DNA of 64,000 nt, from contig NZ_CP021109.1 in the NCBI RefSeq assembly GCF_002119725.1, positions 2,170,001 through 2,234,000 on the forward strand. Direction: 5' to 3'. The stretch is from Bordetella genomosp. 9 (GTDB taxonomy: Bacteria; Pseudomonadota; Gammaproteobacteria; Burkholderiales; Burkholderiaceae_B). Shown piece after piece: positions 19,239 through 27,768 of the stretch (its first letter is position 1; each line of letters starts with the position of its first letter). Position numbers and translations under genes: made by a program. The notes under the pieces are model-generated. The model had not been told where the DNA came from and ran no database searches. It saw only the letters and a program-made list of their open reading frames with translations.

Positions 19239-19311
19239 ACCGTTCTCCTTGGCGCGTCGATGCGACGATGGTACTGTACTCCCACGGCGAGACGGGACTC
19301 CGGTGGCAACC

Positions 19312-20379
19312 ATGAAACGAGTTGCGATCTACGGATGGGCGGCGACGGCGCTTGCGCTGGTCTTCGCCGCAGGCTTGGCGTCCGCCTGGCTCATGCAGCC
19401 GAAGCTGCGCGTCCTGACGCAGGACGACATCGACCAAGCCGTACTCCATACCCTGCAAACCCAAAGCCTGCCGTCCCGCGCGGCGCGTGTCGCGGATGCC
19501 GTGCATGCCTCCGTGGTGGAGATTCGCGGCTACCCGGACGACGACAGGCCGGACGCGTCGCGTACGCCGCGTCCTTCCGATCCGAAAGCCGGCCCGGACA
19601 GCGCGCCGAAGCCTGACGATCCTTCCGGCCAGACCCGCCCGGACGGCGTTGCGCCTGACCGCCAGGCCGATGCGAAGCCGCCGGATGGCAGCCAGCCTGA
19701 TGCCAGAACGCCGACTCCGGGACAGCCGGACGCCACGCCCAAGGGCAATGGGCCGGGCAATCCGCCTGACGGCAAGCGGCCCGATGCGCAAATGCCGGGT
19801 GCGCCGCAGCCGGACGGCAAAGCGCCGGAAAACCGCCACGTATCGGTCAATATCGGATCGGGCGTCGTCGTCACGGACAAGGGCATCATCCTGACGAACT
19901 ACCACGTCATCGCCGGCGCGCGCCGTTTGCGCGTGACGTTCTACGACGGGCATGAATCGGAGGCATCGGTGGTCGGCGTGCAGCCGGAGAAAGACCTGGC
20001 CGTCATCCGCGCGTTTTCCCTGCCCGACGACCTGCCCGCCGCCACGCTGGGATCGAGCCGCGATCTCGCGCCAGGCGATGAAGTGGTAGCCGTGGGATTT
20101 CCGTTTGGCGTCGGCCCCTCGGTATCGGCGGGCGTGGTGTCCGGCCTGGACCGGGAATTCGTGTCTCCCGACAACAAGCAGGACCTGGACCATCTGATCC
20201 AGTTCGACGCGGCGGCGAACCCCGGCAACTCCGGCGGTCCGCTGGTCAACATGGATGGCGAAGTGGTCGGCATCGTCACGGCCATCCTGAATCCCACGCA
20301 AAGCAAGACCTTCATCGGCATCGGCTTTGCCACCACCATCGAAAGCGCGGGCGGGGCGGTGGGCATCTCACCTTTCTGA
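19312..20379 (+). CDS. membrane-anchored HtrA-like serine protease with Pro/Asp-rich linker, no PDZ
   Basis: A 355-residue trypsin-like protease. One N-terminal transmembrane anchor is followed by a short helical part, then about 100 residues (roughly 78 to 178) rich in P, D, G and K with repeated PDG/PDA triplets, then the protease domain. The triad is visible: His in TNYHVIAG (about 197), Asp in EKDLAVI (about 227), Ser in GNSGGPL (about 306). No PDZ domain follows, unlike DegP/DegQ/DegS. The gene is 28 bp before moxR, so protease and MoxR/VWA complex are probably coexpressed; a periplasmic quality-control or sensing role is inferred. Confidence 0.85.
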   Translation: MKRVAIYGWAATALALVFAAGLASAWLMQPKLRVLTQDDIDQAVLHTLQTQSLPSRAARVADAVHASVVEIRGYPDDDRPDASRTPRPSDPKAGPDSAPKPDDPSGQTRPDGVAPDRQADAKPPDGSQPDARTPTPGQPDATPKGNGPGNPPDGKRPDAQMPGAPQPDGKAPENRHVSVNIGSGVVVTDKGIILTNYHVIAGARRLRVTFYDGHESEASVVGVQPEKDLAVIRAFSLPDDLPAATLGSSRDLAPGDEVVAVGFPFGVGPSVSAGVVSGLDREFVSPDNKQDLDHLIQFDAAANPGNSGGPLVNMDGEVVGIVTAILNPTQSKTFIGIGFATTIESAGGAVGISPF

Positions 20380-20407
20380 CGTCATTCCCCTTGCGGGCAG
20401 GAGGCGT

Positions 20408-21421
20408 ATGAACGACCAAGCTTTGAGCGCCACGGATAGCGCCAATCTGATGGAACGCCTGCTGTACGAGGTGAAACGGGTCGTCGTGGGGCAGGACCGC
20501 TTCCTGGAACGGGTGCTGGTGGCCATTCTGGCGCGCGGACATCTTCTGGTGGAAGGGGTGCCGGGGCTGGCCAAGACCTTGACGGTGAACACGCTCGCCA
20601 AGACCATGCGGGGCACCTTCAAGCGGATCCAGTTCACGCCAGATCTGCTGCCGGCGGATCTGGTCGGCACCCGCATGTACAACCAGCGCAGCGGGGAGTT
20701 CTCCACGGTGCTGGGGCCGGTGTTCGCCAACCTTCTGCTCGCCGACGAGATCAACCGTGCGCCGGCCAAGGTGCAGAGCGCATTGCTGGAAGTCATGCAG
20801 GAAAGACAGGTCACCATCGCCGGCGAGACGCATCCCGTGCCGACGCCGTTCCTTGTGATGGCGACGCAGAATCCGATCGAGACGGAAGGCACGTATCCGC
20901 TGCCCGAGGCGCAAGTCGACCGCTTCATGATGAAGGTGCTGGTCGGCTATCCCAGCGAGGAAGAAGAGGTCGTGATCGTGAATCGGGTGACCGGTCCGAA
21001 GATCGCCGTCAATCCCGTCGCGATGCCGGAACAGCTCGCCCTGCTGCAGGACGAGTGCCGCAAGGTGTACGTGGATCCGGGGCTGATCCAGTACGCGGTG
21101 CGCGTGGTCGCCGCCACGCGAGCGCCGGCGCTGTGCGGCTTGTCGGACCTGGCGCGTTATGTGTCGTTCGGCGCAAGTCCGCGCGCGACCATCGGACTGA
21201 TCGAAGGCGCGCGGGCGCTGGCCTACCTGCGCGGGCGCGACTATGCCTTGCCCGAAGATCTGATCGACCTGGTGCCCGATGTGTTGCGCCACCGCCTGGT
21301 GTTGTCGTACGAAGCGCTGTCCGATGGCATCGACGCGGACCAGCTCATCGGCAAAATCCTGCGCGCCGTGCCCGCGCCCGAACGTCCGCTGGAATCCCAT
21401 GTTCGCGTGGCGGCGGGATAG
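20408..21421 (+). CDS. MoxR-family AAA+ ATPase
   Basis: A 337-residue AAA+ ATPase. The Walker A region is EGVPGLAKT, Walker B is LLLADEINRAPAK, and the sensor region is VMATQNPIETEGTYPLPEAQVDRF, a MoxR hallmark. The start ATG at 20408 has AGGAGG upstream. MoxR ATPases act as chaperones for VWA-domain partners. Here they are encoded with a DUF58 protein (23-bp overlap) and a VWA protein, so this is a standard MoxR-DUF58-VWA unit, but the DUF4381 and TPR genes often seen in Bat operons are absent. Confidence 0.92.
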   Translation: MNDQALSATDSANLMERLLYEVKRVVVGQDRFLERVLVAILARGHLLVEGVPGLAKTLTVNTLAKTMRGTFKRIQFTPDLLPADLVGTRMYNQRSGEFSTVLGPVFANLLLADEINRAPAKVQSALLEVMQERQVTIAGETHPVPTPFLVMATQNPIETEGTYPLPEAQVDRFMMKVLVGYPSEEEEVVIVNRVTGPKIAVNPVAMPEQLALLQDECRKVYVDPGLIQYAVRVVAATRAPALCGLSDLARYVSFGASPRATIGLIEGARALAYLRGRDYALPEDLIDLVPDVLRHRLVLSYEALSDGIDADQLIGKILRAVPAPERPLESHVRVAAG

Positions 21422-22427
21422 GGCGCGCCGAAGCGGCGTCGCAGCCCTCGGCGAAGCGGCGCCGACGCCGGCGGCCGAGCGCGCCCGCGCCGCCCGCGAT
21501 CGCACCGAAGCGCTGGTGCGCCGCCTCGAGTGGACGGTGATCCGCCGCCTGGATGGTCTGCTGCAAGGCGACTACCGCACGCTGTTCCGCGGCTTCGGAC
21601 TGGACTTCGCCGACCTGCGCGAGTACCGGCCCGGCGACGACGTGAGATATATGGACTGGAACGTAACCGCGCGGCTGCAGACGCCCTATGTGCGCGAATT
21701 CCAGGAAGACCGCGAGATGTCCGCCTGGTTCCTGCTGGATCTGAGCGCGTCCGTGGACTTCGGCTCCGGCGGCGTAACCAAGCGCGAATTGTTGAACGAC
21801 TTCACAGCGGTGATGGCGCGCCTGCTTACCGGTCACGGCAATCGCGTTGGCGCCATGCTTTACACCGGCGCGGACGAAGCCTTCGCGACGGTGGTGCCCG
21901 CGCGCGCCGGACGCCGCCATATGCTGCATCTGCTTGAACGTGCGAACGCCGTATCGGCCGCCCCGCGCGGCGAAACGCGCCTGCGGCAACTGCTGGACCT
22001 TGCGCGGGTGTCGGTGGGGCGGCGTTCCGCCATGTTCGTGGTTTCCGATTTCATCAGCGCGCCCGGATGGGAGACCTCGCTCGGGATGCTCGGCAGGCGT
22101 CACGAAGTCGTGGCCGTACGCCTCGCCGATCCTCTGGAAATCGCCTTGCCCGATCTGGGGCTGGTCGTATTGCAGGACGCCGAAACCGGCGAGCAGATGT
22201 TCGTCGATACGCACGACGCTTCATTCCGCCAGCGTTTCGCCGAGGCTGCGCAGGCGCGGGAAGCCGGACTGCGGCACGCCCTGCAAGGCGCCGGCGTAAC
22301 ATGCCTGGAGCTGCGCACCGATCAGCGGCTGGATCTGGCGCTGCTGGCCTTTGCGCGGCGCCGCAGCCACCGGGGTGGCGCCGGCGGAAGGGCGCAGGAC
22401 CCGACCGCGCGGGCCTTGCCGTCATGA
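21399..22427 (+). CDS. DUF58-domain protein
   Basis: A 342-residue DUF58 protein. Characteristic blocks are GLDFADLREYRPGDDVRYMDWNVTARL and VREFQEDREMSAWFLLDLSASVDFG, followed by a VWA-like fold (FVVSDFI). The ATG at 21399 overlaps the end of moxR by 23 bp, and the stop overlaps the next start by four bases, so the three genes are translationally coupled. DUF58 proteins accompany MoxR ATPases; their biochemical activity is not defined. Confidence 0.88.
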   Translation: MFAWRRDRARRSGVAALGEAAPTPAAERARAARDRTEALVRRLEWTVIRRLDGLLQGDYRTLFRGFGLDFADLREYRPGDDVRYMDWNVTARLQTPYVREFQEDREMSAWFLLDLSASVDFGSGGVTKRELLNDFTAVMARLLTGHGNRVGAMLYTGADEAFATVVPARAGRRHMLHLLERANAVSAAPRGETRLRQLLDLARVSVGRRSAMFVVSDFISAPGWETSLGMLGRRHEVVAVRLADPLEIALPDLGLVVLQDAETGEQMFVDTHDASFRQRFAEAAQAREAGLRHALQGAGVTCLELRTDQRLDLALLAFARRRSHRGGAGGRAQDPTARALPS

Positions 22428-23536
22428 ACGGCGTGCCCGCACTCGATTTCCTGTGGCCCAGAATGCTCTGGCTGCTGACGCTCGTGCCGGTGCTGGCGGT
22501 GTTTTATGTCTGGCACGACCGGCGGCGCCGGCGCGTGGCGGTGGCGTATCCAACCTTGCAATTGGCGGGCGCGGCCAGCGGCGCGCGCTGGCGCCGCCAT
22601 GTGGCGCCGGTGCTGATGCTGTTCGCCCTGACCGCTTTGACCGTTGCCATTGCACGGCCGCAGGCCATGATGATGCTGCCGTCGCGGATCCAGACGGTCA
22701 TGCTGGCCATGGACACGTCCGGCAGCATGCGGGCGGAAGACATCAAACCCAATCGCATCGAGGCCGCGCGGCAGGCAGCCAAAATATTTCTGGACGATCA
22801 GCCGGAAACCGTGAGCGTGGGCGTAGTGTCGGTGGCGGGCACGGCGGCCGTGGCGCAGGCCCCGACGCGCCGCAAGGAGGAAGTCATCGCGGCGCTGGAC
22901 CGTTTGCAGCCGCAGCGTGGCACCGCCTTGGGCAACGGGCTGATCATCGCGCTGGCGACCCTGTTGCCGCAGGCCGGCATCGACGTCGACAAGTTCATGA
23001 ACGAGGGCGTGGGCCAGTCGCCGGACAAGCGCGCCAGCGCCGGCAAGGCAGGGGCGAACGGATCGCCGGGCCCGGCGCGCGATGCACCGCCCGCGCTGGG
23101 CCGTCCCTTGCCTGGTCCGGACGAGGCCGCGCCGGGATCGGAGGCTTCGGTCGCGATCGTGTTGCTGTCCGATGGCCAAAGCAATACCGGACCGGAGGCC
23201 ATGGAGGCCGCGCGCGTGGCGGCGGCCCACGGCGTGCGTATCTATACGGTGGGAATCGGTACGCCGCAGGGTGTGGTGATTTCCGTCGAAGGCTGGTCGG
23301 CGCGGGTCCGGCTGGATGAGACCGTCTTGAAGAAGGTGGCCGACGTCACAGGCGGCGAATACTTTCGTGCGCAGGACGCTCCGGAGCTGAAAAAGGTGTA
23401 CCGGCAGCTCAGCGCGAAGCTGGCGTTCGACAGGCGCGACCACGTGGAAATCACGGCGCTTTTCGCGGCGCTGGGCGCGCTGCTGGCGGCGTTTGCCGCC
23501 ATCCTGTCATTGGCTTGGTACGGGCGGGTGCTGTGA
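22424..23536 (+). CDS. membrane-anchored VWA-domain protein (BatA-like)
   Basis: A 370-residue VWA protein built like its divergent paralogue at 18171-19238: N-terminal Trp-rich anchor (LWPRMLWLLTLVPVLA), second hydrophobic segment, VWA domain with MIDAS motif MDTSGSM and LLSDGQSNTG, then a C-terminal transmembrane helix. About 50 low-complexity residues (Gly/Pro/Ala/Asp) are inserted within the VWA domain near residues 190 to 240, at the same place as a shorter insert in the paralogue. The start overlaps the DUF58 stop (ATGA). It is probably the client or partner of the MoxR ATPase. Confidence 0.88.
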   Translation: MNGVPALDFLWPRMLWLLTLVPVLAVFYVWHDRRRRRVAVAYPTLQLAGAASGARWRRHVAPVLMLFALTALTVAIARPQAMMMLPSRIQTVMLAMDTSGSMRAEDIKPNRIEAARQAAKIFLDDQPETVSVGVVSVAGTAAVAQAPTRRKEEVIAALDRLQPQRGTALGNGLIIALATLLPQAGIDVDKFMNEGVGQSPDKRASAGKAGANGSPGPARDAPPALGRPLPGPDEAAPGSEASVAIVLLSDGQSNTGPEAMEAARVAAAHGVRIYTVGIGTPQGVVISVEGWSARVRLDETVLKKVADVTGGEYFRAQDAPELKKVYRQLSAKLAFDRRDHVEITALFAALGALLAAFAAILSLAWYGRVL

Positions 23537-23611
23537 GCCGGTCTGCGCCGGAGCTTCCATCACCCCTTGGGGATTCCCGTCGATGATGTCGAGCAGTGCG
23601 AATGCCGGTCC

Positions 23612-24544
23612 TTACTCCAGGTTCTGCGCCTGCTCGCGCATTTGCTCGATCAGCAGCTTCAGGTCCATGGCGGCGCGCGTCACTTCGACGCTGCCGGCCT
23701 TGGATCCCAGCGTATTGGCCTCGCGGTTCATCTCCTGGAACAGGAAGTCCAGGCGCTTGCCGGCGCTGCCGCCGCCGCGCTTGGCCGGCTTCGGCGCCGC
23801 ATCGCCGTCGCTCAGGATGTGGGTCAGTTCGGCCAGATGCGAGCGTAGCCGCGACAGTTCTTCGGCGACGTCGATGCGCAGCGCGAACAGATTTGCTTCC
23901 TGAGCCAGGCGTTCGGTGAGTTCGGGGCCGGAGATGTGGCTGAAGCCGCCGGGGAAGGCCGCCTCGACGGTCTCCCGCAGCTTGGCGGCCAGCTTCTCGC
24001 GATGATCGGCCAGAAGCTGCGGCAGCAACTGTTCGACATCCGTCACGATCTTCCCGATACTGACCGCGCACTCGCGCATCATTGCGGCCAGCCGTTCGCC
24101 TTCGCGCACGCGCGCCTCCTGCAATTGCGTCAGGGCCTCCTGAGCGGCCTGCATGCCGGCCGCTCCCCAGGCTTGCGGATCGAGCGCGTCGTTATTGCGC
24201 TGGCCGGGCCAATTGAAGAGTTCGACCAGCCGGGGCGATTCGGTTTCCGGCAGGATCCTGCGGGCGGTTTCGAGCTGCTCGGCCAGCATTTGCAGCCATT
24301 GCGTGTCCAGCCGATCCAGGCCGGCGGCGGCGTTGCGCGTGTAGGTGACGCGCACTTCGATCTTGCCGCGGCCAAGGTTGGCGGTGAGCAGTTCGCGCAA
24401 CGGCGATTCCAGGTGCCGCAGATCGTCGGGCAACCGGAAATACAGGTCCAGGAAACGGCTGTTGACGCTGCGCAGTTCGAGCGTCAGCGATCCTTGTTCC
24501 AAATCGGCGCGGGCGCTGCCGAATGCCGTCATGCTTCGTATCAT
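23612..24544 (-). CDS. yicC: YicC-family endoribonuclease
   Basis: A 310-residue protein starting MIRSMTAFGSARAD, the conserved YicC N-terminus, with LRSVNSRFLDLYFRLPD and the C-terminal GKRLDFLFQEMNREANTLGSKA block typical of YicC/YloC (DUF1732). The ATG at 24544 matches the family start; 13 extra upstream codons do not. YicC proteins have been reported to be RNA-cleaving enzymes. It is divergent from rph, the common gene pairing in proteobacteria. The 250-bp gap to rph shows nothing further. Confidence 0.92.
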   Translation of the reverse strand: MIRSMTAFGSARADLEQGSLTLELRSVNSRFLDLYFRLPDDLRHLESPLRELLTANLGRGKIEVRVTYTRNAAAGLDRLDTQWLQMLAEQLETARRILPETESPRLVELFNWPGQRNNDALDPQAWGAAGMQAAQEALTQLQEARVREGERLAAMMRECAVSIGKIVTDVEQLLPQLLADHREKLAAKLRETVEAAFPGGFSHISGPELTERLAQEANLFALRIDVAEELSRLRSHLAELTHILSDGDAAPKPAKRGGGSAGKRLDFLFQEMNREANTLGSKAGSVEVTRAAMDLKLLIEQMREQAQNLE

Positions 24545-24794
24545 CGTGATGGTCCTGAAAAAAGGCGCCCCGCAGGCGCGCATCGACGCAGAATAACCGA
24601 AGGACCCGTGCGGCGCGACGCCGCACCGGCTCGCGCATTGGCTGCCGGGCGGGCAGCCGCATTGCCCCCGCGCTCGTTGGTATCGACGCCCAGCGTTCGG
24701 CAGTGCTTGAAATTCGGCATGCCGTTCGCGCCGGCCGAAGGTTCATGCGCATGCGGCCCGTACAATCCGCCGACGAGCCCAACAGGAGAGTCCC

Positions 24795-25538
24795 GTGAAT
24801 GCTTCCCCCTCCCAGTCCGCCCGGCCTTCCGGCCGTGCGCCCGATGAATTGCGTCCGTTGTCCCTGACGCGCGGCTTTACGCGCTATGCGGAAGGTTCGG
24901 TACTGATCAAGGCCGGCAATACCCATGTGCTGTGCACGGCCAGCGTGCTGGACAAGGTGCCGCCGTTCCTGAAGGGGCAGGGACAGGGCTGGGTGACCGC
25001 GGAATACGGCATGCTGCCGCGCGCCACGCATACGCGCGGCGACCGCGAGGCGGCCCGGGGCAAGCAGTCCGGCCGCACGCAGGAAATCCAGCGCCTGATC
25101 GGCCGCAGCCTGCGCGCGGTCATCGACATGACGGCGCTGGGCGAACGCACCTTGCATATCGACTGCGACGTGCTGCAGGCCGACGGCGGCACGCGCTGCG
25201 CCAGTATCACGGGCGCGTGGGTCGCCATGGCCGACGCCATCGCGTTGCTGATGAAGCGCGGCGACCTGGCGGCCAATCCCCTGCGCGATCACGTTGCCGC
25301 CGTATCGGTCGGCATGGTGGGCGGACGCCCCGTGCTGGATCTGGATTACGAGGAAGATTCCGGCTGCGACGCCGACGTGAACGTCGTCATGACCGGATCG
25401 AACGCCTTCGTCGAGGTGCAGGGCACCGCGGAAGGCGTCACGTTCAGCCGCGCCGAACTCGACGCCATGCTGGCGCTGGCCGAAAGCGGCATCGCGCGTC
25501 TGGTGCAGGCGCAGAAGGACGCTCTGGCGGCAAGCTGA
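24795..25538 (+). CDS. rph: ribonuclease PH
   Basis: A 247-residue phosphorolytic 3' exonuclease that trims tRNA precursors. Conserved blocks include [72 protein letters not shown] and [19 protein letters not shown]. The start is GTG at 24795, preceded by AGGAGAG. The length is usual for the family and all phosphate- and metal-binding residues appear present. Confidence 0.96.
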   Translation: MNASPSQSARPSGRAPDELRPLSLTRGFTRYAEGSVLIKAGNTHVLCTASVLDKVPPFLKGQGQGWVTAEYGMLPRATHTRGDREAARGKQSGRTQEIQRLIGRSLRAVIDMTALGERTLHIDCDVLQADGGTRCASITGAWVAMADAIALLMKRGDLAANPLRDHVAAVSVGMVGGRPVLDLDYEEDSGCDADVNVVMTGSNAFVEVQGTAEGVTFSRAELDAMLALAESGIARLVQAQKDALAAS

Positions 25539-25650
25539 TTCCCGCCGGGCCGGACTCATCGGTCCGCGCCCGGGGGATGTCACGAAAAAGCCAAGTTTTC
25601 GCAACATAATCCCTGCCGCATGCAAGGCGCGTCGAAGCGCACATAGGGAT

Positions 25651-27378
25651 GTGATGCGGAATAGATTCAGTGTAAGTGCGGCCCTGTCCATCGTGCTGGC
25701 GGTGTTCGTCGTCCTGTTCGCGGGCGCCGGCGCGGCGGCGATCAAGCTGCTGCGCGACAACCAGGAATGGATCGAGCAGTTGGGGCGCGACAACATCGAG
25801 CGGGCCAGCGAGCTCGGCAATGTCAGCAGCGCGGTGTTCCAGGCGCGCGCGGCCCTGGTCGATGCGAAAACCTATATGGAGGGCGGGCGCATCCCGGACC
25901 GCGACCAGATGCTCACGGTGGTGGACCGGTTCCTGGCCGATGCGGAAAAAGGCGCCGCCCGCCTGCGCGCCATGCCTTATGCCGATGGCGCCGGCAGGCC
26001 GCTGTACGACGCGGTCATGGCGGCCTACGGGAAACTGGTGGGCGATACCCTCATTCCCATGCGCAAGGCCATCCAGGGATGGAACGGCGTCGAAGTGAAC
26101 CGCCTGAGCGATCAGGTGCTGCCCGCGGCCGCCGCGGCCTATGTGAAGGCGGAAGGGGATTTCCAGCGCTATACCCGCGCGCAAGGCTCGGCGGCCATCG
26201 CCGAGGTGGCCCATATGCAGGGTGTGGCGGTCTACACGGCGATCGGGCTGGCAGCCTTCGTCCTGTTGCTCGCCGTGGGGATACGGATGGCGCTGCGGCG
26301 CGCGTTGCTCGATCCCTTGCGCGATGCGGGCGGGCACTTCGACCGCATCGCCGACGGCGACCTGACGCGTCCCATCGATACGCGCGGCGACAACGAAATC
26401 GGTGTGCTGTTTTCCGCGATGAGCCGCATGCAATCCGGCCTGGCCGGCGCCGTGGACGCGGTGCGCACGGCGGTGGACGATATCCATGGCGATATGCGCG
26501 CCCTGGCCGCGGGCGGAGTGCAGTTGTCCGACCGCACCGCGGAACAGGCCGGCATGCTGCAGGAGACCGCGGCCGGCATGTCGGCGTTGGCCCAGACCGT
26601 TCAGGCCACCTCCGATAACGCGGACGAAGCCCGGGTCCAGGCGCAGTGCGCCGAAGCTTTGGCCGAGGAGGGCGCGCAGGCCGTGGACCGCGTGGTGCGC
26701 CGCATGCGGGATATCTCGGACAGCGCGCGCCGCATCGGCGACATCGTCGGCGTGGTCGACGGCATCGCCTTCCAAACCAATCTGCTCGCGTTGAACGCGG
26801 CCGTGGAAGCCGCGCGTGCAGGCGCCGCGGGCCGGGGTTTCGCCGTGGTGGCCGGCGAGGTGCGGACGCTCGCGCAGCGCAGCGCCGCCGCGGCGCGCGA
26901 GATCCAGGCCTTGATCGCCGATTCGGCGAGTCACGTGCAGGCGGGCGTGCAGGAAGTCGGATCGGCCGGCCAGACCATCGGTGCGATGCGCCAGGCCGTG
27001 GCCCGGGTGGCGACACTGGTGGAGGAGATCTCCCACGCCGCGGCCGAACAGGCAGGCGGGATAGGCGCCATGCACGAAGCCATGTCGGGCCTGGACCGCA
27101 ACACCCAGGAGAACGCCGCCCTGGCGGAGGAAACGGCCGCCGCGGTGGCGTCGCTTGAAGGACGCGCCGAGCGGCTGCGGCAGGCCGTCGCGGTCTTCCG
27201 CCTGCGCCGCGACGCCGAGGCCGGCGTGCAAGGCGAAACGCCGGCTACCGCACCGTCAGCCGCTGTTCCCGTCCGGCAGGTAGGGTTCGACGGCGAGCGG
27301 AACGTTTCCGTGCTTGACCTGGTGCTTGACGCGGGCGGCCGCCGAGGCAATGTCCTCGGGGCGGATGCGCACGCCTGA
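25651..27378 (+). CDS. methyl-accepting chemotaxis protein
   Basis: A 575-residue chemoreceptor. Transmembrane segment 1 is about residues 10 to 32, a helical four-bundle-type periplasmic domain runs to about 190, transmembrane segment 2 is about 192 to 215, then a HAMP domain (ending EIGVLFSAMSRM) and a long signalling helix pair with the tip VDGIAFQTNLLALNAAVEAA and GRGFAVVAGEVRTLAQRSA. The last 40 or so residues, after TPATAPSAA, are encoded inside a 265-bp direct repeat that, on the other strand, encodes the end of the EAL-GGDEF protein. Before the insertion the two genes probably converged and overlapped there. No NWETF-like pentapeptide is seen at the end. The ligand is unknown. Confidence 0.92.
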   Translation: MMRNRFSVSAALSIVLAVFVVLFAGAGAAAIKLLRDNQEWIEQLGRDNIERASELGNVSSAVFQARAALVDAKTYMEGGRIPDRDQMLTVVDRFLADAEKGAARLRAMPYADGAGRPLYDAVMAAYGKLVGDTLIPMRKAIQGWNGVEVNRLSDQVLPAAAAAYVKAEGDFQRYTRAQGSAAIAEVAHMQGVAVYTAIGLAAFVLLLAVGIRMALRRALLDPLRDAGGHFDRIADGDLTRPIDTRGDNEIGVLFSAMSRMQSGLAGAVDAVRTAVDDIHGDMRALAAGGVQLSDRTAEQAGMLQETAAGMSALAQTVQATSDNADEARVQAQCAEALAEEGAQAVDRVVRRMRDISDSARRIGDIVGVVDGIAFQTNLLALNAAVEAARAGAAGRGFAVVAGEVRTLAQRSAAAAREIQALIADSASHVQAGVQEVGSAGQTIGAMRQAVARVATLVEEISHAAAEQAGGIGAMHEAMSGLDRNTQENAALAEETAAAVASLEGRAERLRQAVAVFRLRRDAEAGVQGETPATAPSAAVPVRQVGFDGERNVSVLDLVLDAGGRRGNVLGADAHA

Positions 27379-27510
27379 TACCGGCGCCACGTGCAGGGCG
27401 CCGATACTCAGCGTGACGAAGGGAAAGGCGCGCATGACGCCATAGCGGTCCTCGGCTTCGATGCCGCCGCGGGCGCGTCCCGCGTCGTCGTACAGGGCGA
27501 TGGCATCGCG
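27246..27510 (+). repeat. 265-bp direct repeat, copy 1 (left flank of autotransporter insert)
   Basis: This segment matches 30996-31260 with four substitutions and no indel by my base-by-base reading. It overlaps the last 133 bp of the chemoreceptor gene and, on the minus strand, a copy of the last 85 codons of the EAL-CBS-GGDEF gene. Similarity stops sharply at both ends. The two copies flank the autotransporter gene and look like a large target duplication or integration by homologous recombination. Confidence 0.9.
27256..27510 (-). pseudogene. duplicated 3' fragment of the EAL-CBS-GGDEF gene
   Basis: The minus strand reads the last 84 residues of the intact protein at 31006-32841 (from RDAIALYDDAGRARGG to the end), with changes such as PLAVEPY for PLVVEPY. 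The frame stays open upstream to 27663 through unrelated AT-richer DNA, giving a nominal 135-codon frame whose first 50 residues match nothing. It lacks the diguanylate cyclase core and should be non-functional. Confidence 0.85.
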
Positions 27511-27636
27511 ATTCCAGATCACGTCGAGGTGCCCGCCTTGCTGGCTTGGCTCGGACCTCTCCATGTTGTGATTAAACAACCCTGCCCCTCTTTTTGCCGC
27601 GCCGTGGTAACTTCCGCAACGTTCTATTGCTTTATT

Positions 27637-27656
27637 GCAAATAGAAAGTAATTTGC
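27637..27656. promoter_or_regulatory. inverted repeat upstream of autotransporter, possible operator
   Basis: GCAAAT, eight bases, ATTTGC, within the AT-rich 27555-27680 stretch that must carry the promoter of the autotransporter gene. The rest of the 390-bp gap 27379-27768 consists of the remaining part of repeat copy 1 (to 27510) and this promoter region; no gene is seen. Confidence 0.35.
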
Positions 27657-27768
27657 CGTCCAAAAGTAACGTTTGCTTTCAAAACTTGGGCGCTTGCCGG
27701 TCGTTGTAGTGGGTGCCGGGTGCTCCGGCCTATCGCTGCAGCAATCTGTTTCTCAGTAACCAACATCA

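Noticed and set aside
17497..20301. A 934-codon minus-strand open frame
   Set aside because: It runs across three better supported genes, the bestrophin remnant, VWA and protease genes, and is an antisense shadow of GC-rich DNA.
27256..27663. A 135-codon minus-strand gene
   Set aside because: Its second half is a duplicated tail of the EAL-GGDEF gene and its first half matches nothing; treated as a remnant.
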